Below are positions 44,752 to 53,565 of a stretch of DNA of 64,000 nt, piece by piece. The position numbers and the translations under genes were made by a program. Each line of letters opens with the position of its first letter. Positions within the stretch are counted from its first letter, which is position 1. The notes beneath the pieces were generated by a model, which had not been told where the DNA came from, ran no database searches, and saw only the letters and a list, made by a program, of their open reading frames with translations. This stretch comes from Serratia fonticola (GTDB lineage Bacteria > Pseudomonadota > Gammaproteobacteria > Enterobacterales > Enterobacteriaceae). Where the stretch lies: assembly GCF_006715025.1 (NCBI RefSeq), contig NZ_VFMK01000001.1, forward strand, positions 5,332,001-5,396,000, read 5' to 3'.

Positions 44752-45702
44752 ATGGCCAATCCGCTATATCGCAAGAACATCATCTCTATTAACGATCTCA
44801 GCCGTGAGGATCTGGAGCTGGTACTGCGCACTGCCGCCAGCCTGAAAGCCAACCCGCAGCCAGAACTGCTCAAGCACAAGGTGATCGCCAGTTGCTTCTT
44901 TGAAGCCTCTACGCGCACCCGCCTTTCGTTTGAGACCGCCATGCAGCGCCTGGGCGCCTCGGTGGTCGGCTTCTCCGACAGCAGCAACACCTCGCTCGGC
45001 AAGAAAGGCGAAACGCTGGCCGATACCATCTCGGTGATCAGCACCTACGTCGATGCCATCGTGATGCGCCATCCGCAGGAAGGGGCTGCCCGCCTGGCGT
45101 CTGAATTCGCGGGCGGGATCCCGGTCCTGAACGCCGGTGACGGTTCTAACCAGCACCCGACGCAAACCCTGCTGGACCTGTTCACCATTCAGGAAACCCA
45201 GGGTCGCCTGAACAATATCAATATCGCCATGGTCGGGGATCTGAAATATGGCCGTACGGTACATTCACTCACCCAGGCGCTGGCCAAATACGAAGGCAAC
45301 CACTTCTTCTTTATCGCACCGGATGCCCTGGCGATGCCGGGCTATATACTGAAGATGCTGGACGAGAAAGGCATCGCCTACAGCCGCCACAACAGCATCG
45401 AGGAAGTGGTGCCTGAGCTGGATATTCTGTACATGACCCGCGTGCAGAAAGAGCGTTTGGATGCTTCTGAATATGCCAATGTCAAAGCACAGTTCGTGCT
45501 GCGCGCGTCGGATCTGGCTGGTGCCCGCGACAATATGAAAGTCCTGCACCCGCTGCCACGCATTGATGAGATTATCACCGACGTAGATAAAACGCCGTAC
45601 GCACACTATTTCCAACAGGCGGGCAACGGTATTTTCGCCCGTCAGGCGCTGTTGGCATTGGTATTATTACCCGAAGTCGTTGGCGCTGCAGCCAGGCAGT
45701 AA
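44752..45702 (+). CDS. pyrB: Aspartate carbamoyltransferase catalytic subunit
   Basis: 316 residues. EASTRTRLSFETA carbamoyl-phosphate loop, NAGDGSNQHPTQTLLDLF and LHPLPRIDEI are the family's active-site blocks. First committed step of pyrimidine synthesis. ATG 44752 has GAGGAGAG upstream; the frame stays open far upstream through the ERIC element, but that part is not coding. The C-terminal GAAARQ tail is slightly longer than in E. coli. Confidence 0.96.
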   Translation: MANPLYRKNIISINDLSREDLELVLRTAASLKANPQPELLKHKVIASCFFEASTRTRLSFETAMQRLGASVVGFSDSSNTSLGKKGETLADTISVISTYVDAIVMRHPQEGAARLASEFAGGIPVLNAGDGSNQHPTQTLLDLFTIQETQGRLNNINIAMVGDLKYGRTVHSLTQALAKYEGNHFFFIAPDALAMPGYILKMLDEKGIAYSRHNSIEEVVPELDILYMTRVQKERLDASEYANVKAQFVLRASDLAGARDNMKVLHPLPRIDEIITDVDKTPYAHYFQQAGNGIFARQALLALVLLPEVVGAAARQ

Positions 45703-45724
45703 GGGACTGTGTCCCCAGCAGCAT

Positions 45725-45796
45725 AGATAACTATGTGACTGGGTTGAACGTCCGCAGCCAACAGCGCTGCGGCTACAAATAATTAAGGGTATAAAC
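45725..45796. repeat. Truncated ERIC-like element between pyrB and pyrI
   Basis: GTGACTGGGTTGAACGTCCG ... CAACAGCGCTGCGGCTACAA...AAGGGTATA has one half of an ERIC element. It lengthens the pyrB-pyrI gap to 123 bp. Confidence 0.6.
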
Positions 45797-45825
45797 GCAG
45801 ATTTAGCTCTTTAAGGGGGACCAAC

Positions 45826-46290
45826 ATGACTCACGATAATAAACTCCAGGTTGAAGCGATCAAATGCGGTACGGTGATCGACCACATTCCCGCGCAAATC
45901 GGCTTCAAGCTGCTTTCGCTGTTCAAACTGACCGCCACCGATCAGCGCATCACCATTGGCCTGAACCTGCCCTCTAAACATCTGGGGCGTAAAGATCTGA
46001 TCAAGATCGAAAACACTTTCCTGACCGAGCAGCAGGCAAACCAACTGGCGATGTACGCACCAAAGGCCACGGTAAACCGCATCGACAACTATGAAGTGGT
46101 GCGCAAACTGACCCTCAGCCTGCCGGATCATATCGACGGCGTGCTGACCTGCCCGAACAGCAATTGCATCAGCCGCAGCGAACCGGTTGCCTCTAGCTTC
46201 AGCGTCAAATCCCATGCCGGTGAGGTGCACCTGAAGTGCCGTTACTGCGAGAAAGAATTTGAGCACCAGGTGGTGCTGCAGGCAGACTAA
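45826..46290 (+). CDS. pyrI: Aspartate carbamoyltransferase regulatory subunit
   Basis: 154 residues. N-terminal allosteric domain (VEAIKCGTVIDHIPAQIGFKLL) that binds CTP/ATP and C-terminal zinc domain with CPNSNC and CRYC ligands. Dimers join PyrB trimers into the 2xC3:3xR2 holoenzyme. AAGGGGG ribosome-binding site. Confidence 0.96.
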   Translation: MTHDNKLQVEAIKCGTVIDHIPAQIGFKLLSLFKLTATDQRITIGLNLPSKHLGRKDLIKIENTFLTEQQANQLAMYAPKATVNRIDNYEVVRKLTLSLPDHIDGVLTCPNSNCISRSEPVASSFSVKSHAGEVHLKCRYCEKEFEHQVVLQAD

Positions 46291-46369
46291 TATCGTCTGT
46301 TTTGCCGGATAGGCCGCTGTTAATCTGGCGGCCACGCCTTATAATGAGTCTCTGAAGATAACCACCCAC

Positions 46370-46535
46370 GTTACTACCCGATGAATTTCGAGCCTCGGCG
46401 AGGCGGCAAGCGCAGAACAAACCGGTTTCTGACCGGGTTGAACAGCGCAGACGCTGGCCAGAAGGGGAAGCCTCCGTCATTTCCAGGCGCTTATGCACGC
46501 AGCCAACCACGCCGTGGTTTGAAAGACAAAAGGGA
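46370..46535. repeat. Diverged ERIC-like element between pyrI and ridA
   Basis: TACCCGATGAATTTCGAGCC ... GGTTTGAAAGACAAAAGGGATA gives inverted ends of the ERIC type; the centre (GACCGGGTTGAACAGCGCAG) retains a trace of the ERIC core. Weak match. Confidence 0.4.
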
Positions 46536-46549
46536 TATCAGGAGAAAAA

Positions 46550-46936
46550 ATGTCACGTAACATCAGCACTGAACTCGCACCAGCCGCCATTGGTCCTTAC
46601 GTGCAGGGCGTTGACCTGGGCAGCATGATCATCACTTCTGGCCAAATCCCGGTCGACCCAAAAACCGGTGCCGTTGCCGATGACGTTTCCGCTCAGGCTC
46701 GCCAGTCACTGGAAAACGTTAAAGCGATCGTGGAAGCGGCAGGCCTGAAAGTGGCCGATATCGTCAAAACTACCGTTTTCGTGAAAGATCTGAATGATTT
46801 CGCGACCGTTAACGCCACCTACGAAGCTTTCTTTACCGAGCACAACGCGCCGTTCCCGGCCCGTTCTTGCGTGGAAGTGGCGCGTTTGCCAAAAGACGTG
46901 AAAATCGAGATCGAAGCCATCGCCATTCGCCGCTAA
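46550..46936 (+). CDS. ridA: 2-iminobutanoate/2-iminopropanoate deaminase RidA
   Basis: 128 residues; GPYVQGVDLGSMIITSGQIP, FVKDLNDFATVNATYEAFF and FPARSCVEVARLPKDVKIEIEAIA match the archetypal enzyme, including the catalytic arginine. Hydrolyses reactive enamines/imines from PLP enzymes. Conserved neighbour of pyrI. Confidence 0.95.
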   Translation: MSRNISTELAPAAIGPYVQGVDLGSMIITSGQIPVDPKTGAVADDVSAQARQSLENVKAIVEAAGLKVADIVKTTVFVKDLNDFATVNATYEAFFTEHNAPFPARSCVEVARLPKDVKIEIEAIAIRR

Positions 46937-46957
46937 TACGCCGCGATGTGTGATGCC

Positions 46958-46987
46958 ACGGCCAGCTTATGCTGGCCGTTTGTTTTT
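46958..46987 (+). terminator. ridA rho-independent terminator
   Basis: Nine-bp stem ACGGCCAGC/GCTGGCCGT, TTAT loop, then TTGTTTTT. Confidence 0.85.
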
Positions 46988-47089
46988 ACGGTTACTGACC
47001 CGCCATAATCCCTCGACTAGCGCACTCAGGATGAACCAGTGCGGAAACGTACTCCAGCCTACCGCACTGGCGAGGGTTGGGGAGAGGGA

Positions 47090-48277
47090 TTATTTCAGCC
47101 GCGCAAAGCCTGCTTCCAGATCGGCGATCAGGTCGTCAATATTCTCAAAACCAATATGAACGCGCACTAATGTGCCGGTAAAGTCCACCTTGGCCGCAGG
47201 GCGAATTTCATTCAGTTCTTCCGGCTGGTTGGCCAGGATCAGTGATTCAAATCCCCCCCACGAATAGGCCATGCTGAAGTGTTCAAAGTGGTCTAGATAG
47301 TGGGCGATTTGCTCATTGGTCAGCCGTGTCTTCAGCACAAAAGAGAATAGCCCGCAGCTGCCGCTGAAATCCCGCTGAAAGAACTCATGCCCTTTACAAG
47401 AAGGCAGTGCCGGGTGGTTAACCCGCTCCACCTCTGGCCGCGCCGCCAGCCATTGGGCAATAGCGATGCTGCTGATCTCATGCTGCTTGAGGCGCACCCC
47501 CAGCGTTCTCAAGCCACGGCTGCCATTATAGGCGGTATCTGCGTCAGCCATTTGCCCCATCAGGTAGGAGTTCTCGCGCAACTGGTCCCAGCAGCGGGCG
47601 TTCGATACGGCGGTGCCCAACATGGCATCGGAATGGCCGATAATATATTTGGTTCCGGCCTGAATAGAGATATCCACGTCATGATCCAGCGCTTTAAAAA
47701 GAATGCCCGCCGCCCAGGTGTTATCAATCATAATGACAATATCAGGGTTCACCGCTCGTGCGGCTTTCACCATCGCCGGTACGTCCTGGACTTCCATGGT
47801 GATCGAACTTGGGGATTCAAGGAACAGCACTTTGGTATTGGGTTGGATTAGCTCAGCGATCCCAGCACCGATCAACGGATCGTAATAGGTCGTTGCCACG
47901 CCCAGTTTGCTCAGGATCTTGTTACAGAAATCCTGCGTCGGTTCGTAGGCGGCTCCGGTCATCAGGATATGGTCGCCACTGGCAACAAACGCCAGAATAG
48001 CATTGGTGACAGCTGCTGCCCCACAGGGGTAAAGCGAGCAGCCTACCCCACCTTCCAGATCGGTCATCGCGTCCTGGAAAGAGAAGTGCGTCAGGGTGCC
48101 ACGACGCCCATAGAATAACTCCCCTTTGGCGCGATTGGCTGTGGCGAATTTTTTGGCCTTCACCGTATCGAAGGTTAAGGAAGAGGCGCGTTGGATCACC
48201 GGGTTAACCGATCCTTGCGTGAATCGAGACTTACGGCCAGCGGTGACCAGAGCGGTTTCTATTCTTTTTGATGTCAT
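47090..48277 (-). CDS. metC: Cystathionine beta-lyase (MetC family)
   Basis: 395 residues, Cys/Met-metabolism PLP family. GELFYGRRGTLTHFSFQDAM, LYPCGAAAVTNAI and the PLP lysine in SIQAGTKYIIGHSDAMLG match MetC. Splits cystathionine, and often cystine, to homocysteine or thiocysteine, pyruvate and ammonia. ATG 48277 starts the conserved part; an upstream in-frame start at 48307 is less likely. It sits next to an amino-acid symporter and a LysR regulator rather than at the usual exbB locus, so it may be a second, catabolic beta-lyase. Confidence 0.88.
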   Translation of the reverse strand: MTSKRIETALVTAGRKSRFTQGSVNPVIQRASSLTFDTVKAKKFATANRAKGELFYGRRGTLTHFSFQDAMTDLEGGVGCSLYPCGAAAVTNAILAFVASGDHILMTGAAYEPTQDFCNKILSKLGVATTYYDPLIGAGIAELIQPNTKVLFLESPSSITMEVQDVPAMVKAARAVNPDIVIMIDNTWAAGILFKALDHDVDISIQAGTKYIIGHSDAMLGTAVSNARCWDQLRENSYLMGQMADADTAYNGSRGLRTLGVRLKQHEISSIAIAQWLAARPEVERVNHPALPSCKGHEFFQRDFSGSCGLFSFVLKTRLTNEQIAHYLDHFEHFSMAYSWGGFESLILANQPEELNEIRPAAKVDFTGTLVRVHIGFENIDDLIADLEAGFARLK

Positions 48278-48331
48278 AACAATTTGCCTGCTTTTATCGT
48301 TTATCAATTGTGTTGGGTTATGTAGCGACCC

Positions 48332-49579
48332 TTACGCGATTTTTTCTGCTATATCCGTAATACTTGCGCTTTCAGAGACCGGCTGTGGCTTTTTACCCGC
48401 AAAACGCTCAACGATTTGTGCGGCGTTCAGATCGTGGATCACGTTAATCAGCGTGGCCGGGGCGTCAGTTATGGTGCCCAGCACGACCAGCATCGGAATA
48501 GTTTCCAACGGTAATCCCAGCGTGGTGACAATAAAGATCTCGCCCAGAAAAGCCCCGCCGGGAACACCACCAACAATAATCGCCGACAGCACGGAAATCA
48601 GCATCGTCAGGAGGAAGATCTCCATCGTGAAGTCCAACCCCAGCACCGCGAAGATAAATACAATCTTCAGGGCCGCGATCATCGCCACACCGCCCTTATT
48701 CAGGTTCACCAACAGCGGCAAGGAGATGTCCACGATTTCCGGATTGATCCCCATCGCTTTGGCTGCGCGGATATTGGCGGGCAACGTTCCCAGAGAGGAG
48801 CAAGTGCCCAATGCTGTGGCCGAAGGCTCAATGGCATTACGCCAGAAGGCACGTATCGCAGGCACACCACCGCCAATCCAGGAATAGAGGATGGAGCCAA
48901 AAACGTAGTACAGCAGCGTAGCGGCAAAAAACAGACCGATGGCCCTGGCAAAGGTGACTAGCAACTGCGAGTCCTGGCTGGCCATGGTGGAAGCAAAATA
49001 GCAGCCCAGCCCAACGGGCGCGCCCTTCATAATGATTGATACAATCTTCATGATGATGACGTTGAGATCGTTAAGCGAGTTGGACACCCGCTTGCCCTGC
49101 TCACCTGACTGACCGATAGCGATGCCTGCAATCACGGACATAATGATCAGCGCCAAAATGTTGGATTTGGACAGCAGCCCGACAAAGTCGTTAGTGGTCA
49201 CCATGCTGACAAAATCCATGCCTCCGCCACCGGCATTAAACTTCTCCGTCAATTCGATGGTGACGCCCTGCGCTGGGTTGAACAAGGTGGCTAGGCCGAC
49301 GATACCGGCCGCAGGTATCAGCGCCATCACAATGGAAACGGCAAAAATCACCCCCATGATGCGCCCAAGCTTTTTCAGGTCGGTCATGCTGGCGATCGAG
49401 GACATGACGCTGACACTGACCAACGGCACGATAATCATAAACAGCAGATTAAGGAATATCTTACCTATCGCCTGTAATTTCAACGCAATATCGGGAGCGT
49501 AAATACCGACAATCCCCCCAAGCGTTAAGGCAAATAGCAGAATAAAAGATGACTTGTAGGGTTCTAAACGTTTCCACAT
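48332..49579 (-). CDS. Dicarboxylate/amino acid:cation symporter (DAACS family)
   Basis: 415 residues, GltP/TcyP-like. Conserved NLLFMIIVPLVSVSVMSSI, the SATALGTCSSLGTLPANI re-entrant loop (serine-rich motif) and VGGVPGGAFLGEIFI second loop. Co-directional with the beta-lyase gene 54 bp downstream. The substrate is probably a sulfur amino acid such as cystine or cystathionine (inference from context). I prefer the ATG at 49579 because AAGGA lies 7 bp upstream; ATG 49612 is the longest start. Confidence 0.87.
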   Translation of the reverse strand: MWKRLEPYKSSFILLFALTLGGIVGIYAPDIALKLQAIGKIFLNLLFMIIVPLVSVSVMSSIASMTDLKKLGRIMGVIFAVSIVMALIPAAGIVGLATLFNPAQGVTIELTEKFNAGGGGMDFVSMVTTNDFVGLLSKSNILALIIMSVIAGIAIGQSGEQGKRVSNSLNDLNVIIMKIVSIIMKGAPVGLGCYFASTMASQDSQLLVTFARAIGLFFAATLLYYVFGSILYSWIGGGVPAIRAFWRNAIEPSATALGTCSSLGTLPANIRAAKAMGINPEIVDISLPLLVNLNKGGVAMIAALKIVFIFAVLGLDFTMEIFLLTMLISVLSAIIVGGVPGGAFLGEIFIVTTLGLPLETIPMLVVLGTITDAPATLINVIHDLNAAQIVERFAGKKPQPVSESASITDIAEKIA

Positions 49580-49612
49580 ATTCATTTCCTTATTTTTATC
49601 TTTTTTGCTCAT

Positions 49613-49675
49613 GTGACTTATGTCACTTTTTTATTTTTCTCAACAATAGCATGTGACTTGCATGAGACAGGTCAC
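49613..49675. promoter_or_regulatory. Paired GTGAC/GTCAC operator-like sites
   Basis: GTGACttatGTCAC (49613-49626) and GTGAC-N13-GTCAC (49653-49675) lie in the divergent region between the symporter and LysR genes. The second has the dyad spacing of a LysR-type site. Confidence 0.55.
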
Positions 49676-49798
49676 CCCTTGGTGTTCAGTTGTGATCCGG
49701 TACAGCGTATTCTGCGATTAATAATGGCATCTTATTCTCAGCGATGTAATAGCGTATTCGTACCGTTTAAAGAAATCACTCGTGAATTAAAGGAAAAA

Positions 49799-50728
49799 AT
49801 GAGCAGCCCAGCATCGTTAAAACAACTGGAAGTTCTGGTCAAAATTGTGGAATGTGGTGGGCTGTCAGAGGCTGCTACGCACCTGAACGTCTCGCCATCT
49901 GCGGTCAGTAAGAGCCTGGCACAGCTAGAAAGCCAATTGGGCACGACCTTAATCAAGAGAACTACGCGCAGCTTTACGCTCACCGAGCCAGGTCAATATT
50001 TATATAACCGTGCAACAAAACTGTTGCTGGATTTTAATGAATCGCTCAACACCACTGCGGGTTACTATAATCACCCTAACGGTGAATTACGGATAACCTG
50101 CTCGATGGCTTTTGGTTATTCCCATTTGGCAACGTTAGCTAATAATTTTCGTGGCCGTTATCCCGATGTTGATTTATATATCAACCTTAATGACAACTTT
50201 GTTAATCTTAATGAAACCAACTTTGACATCGCATTGCGTATTTCTTCTGAACCACCTGTAAATTACGCAATGCGTAAATTAGCCACGGTGAATTGGGCCT
50301 ATTGCGCCAGCCCCGAATATCTCGAAAAATATGGCACACCACATTCCATTCAAGATTTAACCCATCATCAGTGCCTGATTTACCCTGGCTTGACCCCAGT
50401 ATGGAAGTCCATTGATGAGCAAGGCGTCGCCCATCAGTTGAAGACACGCCCCCCGATCCAGGCCAACAGCAGCCTGGTTTTGCTGAAATCCGTACTGGAA
50501 AATCAAGGTATTGCCTATCTGCCAACCTATCTTTTGGGCGATCTGATTGAGCAAGGAACCCTGGTTCCGCTGGCGCTGGATGGCAAACTGACCCACACCA
50601 CCCACGGCCTGTATGCCCTGTATTTCCCCAGCCGCTACAGCAACCCTAAGGTGCGCGCCTTTATCGATTTTATGCTTGAGCAACTACGGCCGATACCAAT
50701 CTGGGACAGTTGGTTGGCGCAGTCTTAG
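49799..50728 (+). CDS. LysR-family transcriptional regulator
   Basis: 309 residues. N-terminal winged helix (SLKQLEVLVKIVECGGLSEAATHLNVSPSAVSKSLAQLESQLG) and a C-terminal periplasmic-binding-like effector domain. ATG 49799 has AAAGGA upstream and the normal LysR start; the frame extends to 49613 without support. Divergent from symporter and beta-lyase, so it probably controls them. Closest in style to the CrgA-like branch. Confidence 0.88.
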   Translation: MSSPASLKQLEVLVKIVECGGLSEAATHLNVSPSAVSKSLAQLESQLGTTLIKRTTRSFTLTEPGQYLYNRATKLLLDFNESLNTTAGYYNHPNGELRITCSMAFGYSHLATLANNFRGRYPDVDLYINLNDNFVNLNETNFDIALRISSEPPVNYAMRKLATVNWAYCASPEYLEKYGTPHSIQDLTHHQCLIYPGLTPVWKSIDEQGVAHQLKTRPPIQANSSLVLLKSVLENQGIAYLPTYLLGDLIEQGTLVPLALDGKLTHTTHGLYALYFPSRYSNPKVRAFIDFMLEQLRPIPIWDSWLAQS

Positions 50729-50748
50729 CCGCGCCATCCCCAGCCCGG

Positions 50749-53142
50749 CTAGCGCACCGCGACTGCACGCAACAACGTTTCCAGCGGATACACCGCCGCG
50801 ATCACCACTTCATCGCGGATCTGCGCGGCCGCATCCAACTGCTGCTGTGCCTGCTCGGCTTCGGCCTTGCTCAACGGTTTACTTTGCTGATAGCGCTCCA
50901 ATAGCATCAAACCCAGATCGGCCAACGCGCTGACATCCTGGGCCACCGGAGCCAGATCCTTCATTACCACGTTAGCGGCGATCGCTTTCTTCACCGGCGC
51001 ACCGTTGCGCTGCCAAAGCTCCAGACGTTCACGGATCGCCTGCGCCGCCGCCAGATGGTTCTTATCCTTCAGCAACAGCGCTACCTGGATGGCAAGATCG
51101 CGTACCGCCGCGCTTTCCGGTGGCAAAGCATCGGCAAAGCGGTTTAGCGGCTCAAACTGATGATAATTGCCAGCGTTGAATTTCAGATGCTGACGGGTGT
51201 AATACTGCCCTGGCTCTACGGCCTCGGCGAGGACCTGCAACGGTGTGATATCCACGCTGTTAGCCAGGCGAGTAAACTCACGCGCCGTTTCGGCGTGCTG
51301 TTGCAACCCGACAGACACCACCGACCAAGCGTCTATCGCAGCCAGACGTTGGTACATATTATCCTCGTTGGTCACATCCTTGGCCGACCACATACGCTCC
51401 GCCACCGCAAAGGTTCTTGGCCACAGCTTAAGATCGAGCACCGGTGCGCGGATATTTTCCGCCCAGAAGGCGGCTTCGCCCCCCAGAATATTGGCCTGAC
51501 GCTGTTCATCGGGCACCACCGGCATCTTGCCTGCCGGGATCGTCGTCAATTTACTGCCAGTGGTTGGGTAGCGCACGTTGCCCACCAGCGTGTAACCGCT
51601 CAGTTGATCTTGTTGTAAGGTGAACACCGGACGCGTGTCACCCATCCAGGTATCAATGCGGAAGGTTACCTGCTCTGGCGTACGCCATTCGATCTCCCGC
51701 ACCGCTCGGCGAGATTTGCCTTTGAAATCAATAAAACCGCGCCATCCCTGCTTGCCTTCGATCAGCGTGAAAGTCCCTTCCACCGGGCTGCCCTTCAGGC
51801 GTGGCATAGTGAACTGCCAGCTCTGCGCCTGCTCCCCGGCCTGCACTTCGGTTTCAACCCCCAGCGGCTGCGGCAGGATTTCGTTGCGGTAGTGGTAGGC
51901 GGTGCTATGGGGTTGATCAAGATAGAAACCGGTCGAGAGGATCCCCTGGTAGCCATCCTGCGCGCTGGCCCCCAAAGAATCTGGCCCCTGCCAGGACTGG
52001 ATCACGATGGTGCGTGGCAACGTCGGATGATAGATCTCGTCCCAGCCCACCATGCGGCGCTGGTGTTTCTCGAGGATCTTTTCCAGCTTCTGGTTAAAGA
52101 AAGCCTGCAACGCATGGGCATCTGCCAGTTGATGTTGCTGCATAAATGCCTGGATGGTTTTCGATGCCTGCCACTGGGTGGCATCCACTTCATCCCCGCC
52201 AATGTGCAGGTATGGATCGGGGAAGATCGCCACCAGTTCGCCGATAATACTGTCAACAAATTGATAAACCCGGTCGTTGGCGGGATCGAGCGTAGGCTGA
52301 TGAACGCCCCAGTGGCGTTCCATCTGATAAGGCCCCGGTGCGCTAATCAACTCTGGATAAGCGACAGCGATGGCAGAAGCATGCCCTGGCAGATCGATTT
52401 CCGGTACCACCCGGATGCCGCGCGCCGTGGCATAGGCGACAACCTGCTTCATCTGCTCAGGCGTATAGAAATGACCGTCGCTGGCCAGTTGCTGCAGCTT
52501 TGGATAATGCTCGGAAGCAAAACGCCAGCCCTGATCGTCGGTCAGGTGCCAATGGAATACGTTGAGTTTGGCCGCCGCCATGCCGTCTAACTGCCGCAGA
52601 ATATCGTCAACCGGTAAGAAATGACGCGCCGAATCCAGCAGCACACCGCGCCATGGAAAACGCGGCACGTCGGTAATGTTAACTAAGGGTATAAACGTAT
52701 TTTCACCGTCGGTTTGCACCAATTGCAGCAGCGTTTCCATACCGCGCATCGCACCGAAACGGGTATTGGCCGTTAGCGTCGCCCCCTTCGGCGTGACCTT
52801 GAGTTGGTAGCTTTCATCACTGTCTGGCAGCGGTTGGGCTGCAACCTGATGTTGGATAACAATGTTGATCGTTGCCGCCTGGTTTTTTTCGCCCTGTGGG
52901 GCCAGCGTCCAGCCGGTTTGGCGTTCCAGGCGATCTCGCCAGCGGGCCTGCGCCTCAACTAAGTCATCACCCTGAATGTTGAACGATATGCGGTAATCCA
53001 GCACCAGCTTGCCTTGCGGCTGTGCCAACTCAACCTGCTGTGGCCAGGGCATCAGCGGCAGATCGCCAGCCGGTTGGGCAAGCGCATTGAAGGAAAATAA
53101 TAACGAAGAAGCCAGTAGCGTGTAACGGAAGGGTCTTTGCAT
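50749..53142 (-). CDS. Chitobiase / beta-N-acetylhexosaminidase (GH20), exported
   Basis: 797 residues. Signal peptide 1-22 (YTLLASSLLFSFNALA|QP). N-terminal GH20b domain, catalytic barrel with FHWHLTDDQGWRF and the acid/base pair D317-E318 in HIGGDEVDATQW. Releases GlcNAc from chitooligosaccharides in the periplasm or outer membrane. An insertion at about 420-510 (TFTLIEGKQGWRGFIDFKGK) carries a beta-sandwich-like segment. ATG 53142 has GAGGAA upstream. Its presence about 7 kb from an amino-aldonate cluster is noted in the findings. Confidence 0.92.
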   Translation of the reverse strand: MQRPFRYTLLASSLLFSFNALAQPAGDLPLMPWPQQVELAQPQGKLVLDYRISFNIQGDDLVEAQARWRDRLERQTGWTLAPQGEKNQAATINIVIQHQVAAQPLPDSDESYQLKVTPKGATLTANTRFGAMRGMETLLQLVQTDGENTFIPLVNITDVPRFPWRGVLLDSARHFLPVDDILRQLDGMAAAKLNVFHWHLTDDQGWRFASEHYPKLQQLASDGHFYTPEQMKQVVAYATARGIRVVPEIDLPGHASAIAVAYPELISAPGPYQMERHWGVHQPTLDPANDRVYQFVDSIIGELVAIFPDPYLHIGGDEVDATQWQASKTIQAFMQQHQLADAHALQAFFNQKLEKILEKHQRRMVGWDEIYHPTLPRTIVIQSWQGPDSLGASAQDGYQGILSTGFYLDQPHSTAYHYRNEILPQPLGVETEVQAGEQAQSWQFTMPRLKGSPVEGTFTLIEGKQGWRGFIDFKGKSRRAVREIEWRTPEQVTFRIDTWMGDTRPVFTLQQDQLSGYTLVGNVRYPTTGSKLTTIPAGKMPVVPDEQRQANILGGEAAFWAENIRAPVLDLKLWPRTFAVAERMWSAKDVTNEDNMYQRLAAIDAWSVVSVGLQQHAETAREFTRLANSVDITPLQVLAEAVEPGQYYTRQHLKFNAGNYHQFEPLNRFADALPPESAAVRDLAIQVALLLKDKNHLAAAQAIRERLELWQRNGAPVKKAIAANVVMKDLAPVAQDVSALADLGLMLLERYQQSKPLSKAEAEQAQQQLDAAAQIRDEVVIAAVYPLETLLRAVAVR

Positions 53143-53565
53143 CGGAAATTCCTCAGAGGAAAAAATCAATCGAGCCAAGGAAGTAGATAAAGACTGAGCC
53201 AGAGAGAGATGTCCAACCTCAGGGGCAAAACGGTGCGATGGATCACAGATTCGCCGAGGTTTGCCTAGGAGACGAAGGTGAAATGCTCTCCCACGCTAAC
53301 GATAAGGGCACGGATCACCGAATCTAGCTACCAATCTGATTTATCTGAATTTTGTATCAGCCACCACACGACCAAAGCCGATCGGCACTTTCTGCTTACA
53401 CGCGTAAAATACTGGTTATACACACAGTTATGTGTCGTATATTTATTGGTTCAATAGTACAAGAAATGCGAACGCCAATGCCTGCTCATCCGTATCCGTT
53501 GAGCAAGGAGGCTTTAATGTGCTTTTTAACCGTCAGAAAGCAGGCTGTAAAAAAGGAAAATAACC
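53143..53565. other. Chitobiase upstream region and bacteriocin module promoter region
   Basis: 423 bp. The left part should carry the minus-strand chitobiase promoter; the right part holds a LexA box (53410-53429). A 73-codon frame at 53352-53573 is in this stretch, but overlaps the LexA box and has no ribosome-binding site. Confidence 0.5.
53410..53429 (+). promoter_or_regulatory. LexA (SOS) box of the bacteriocin module
   Basis: TACTGGTTATACACACAGTT fits the LexA pattern TACTG-N10-CAGTA with one end mismatch and exact CTG-N10-CAG spacing. It is 136 bp upstream of the S74-protein gene, which suggests DNA-damage induction of the genes downstream. Confidence 0.75.

Noticed and set aside
48126..48887. 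253-codon plus-strand frame
   Set aside because: Antisense to the beta-lyase and symporter genes; no ribosome-binding site.
53255..53270. CRP-like site TGCGATGGATCACA upstream of chitobiase
   Set aside because: The half-sites are separated by 4 bp, not the 6 bp that CRP needs.
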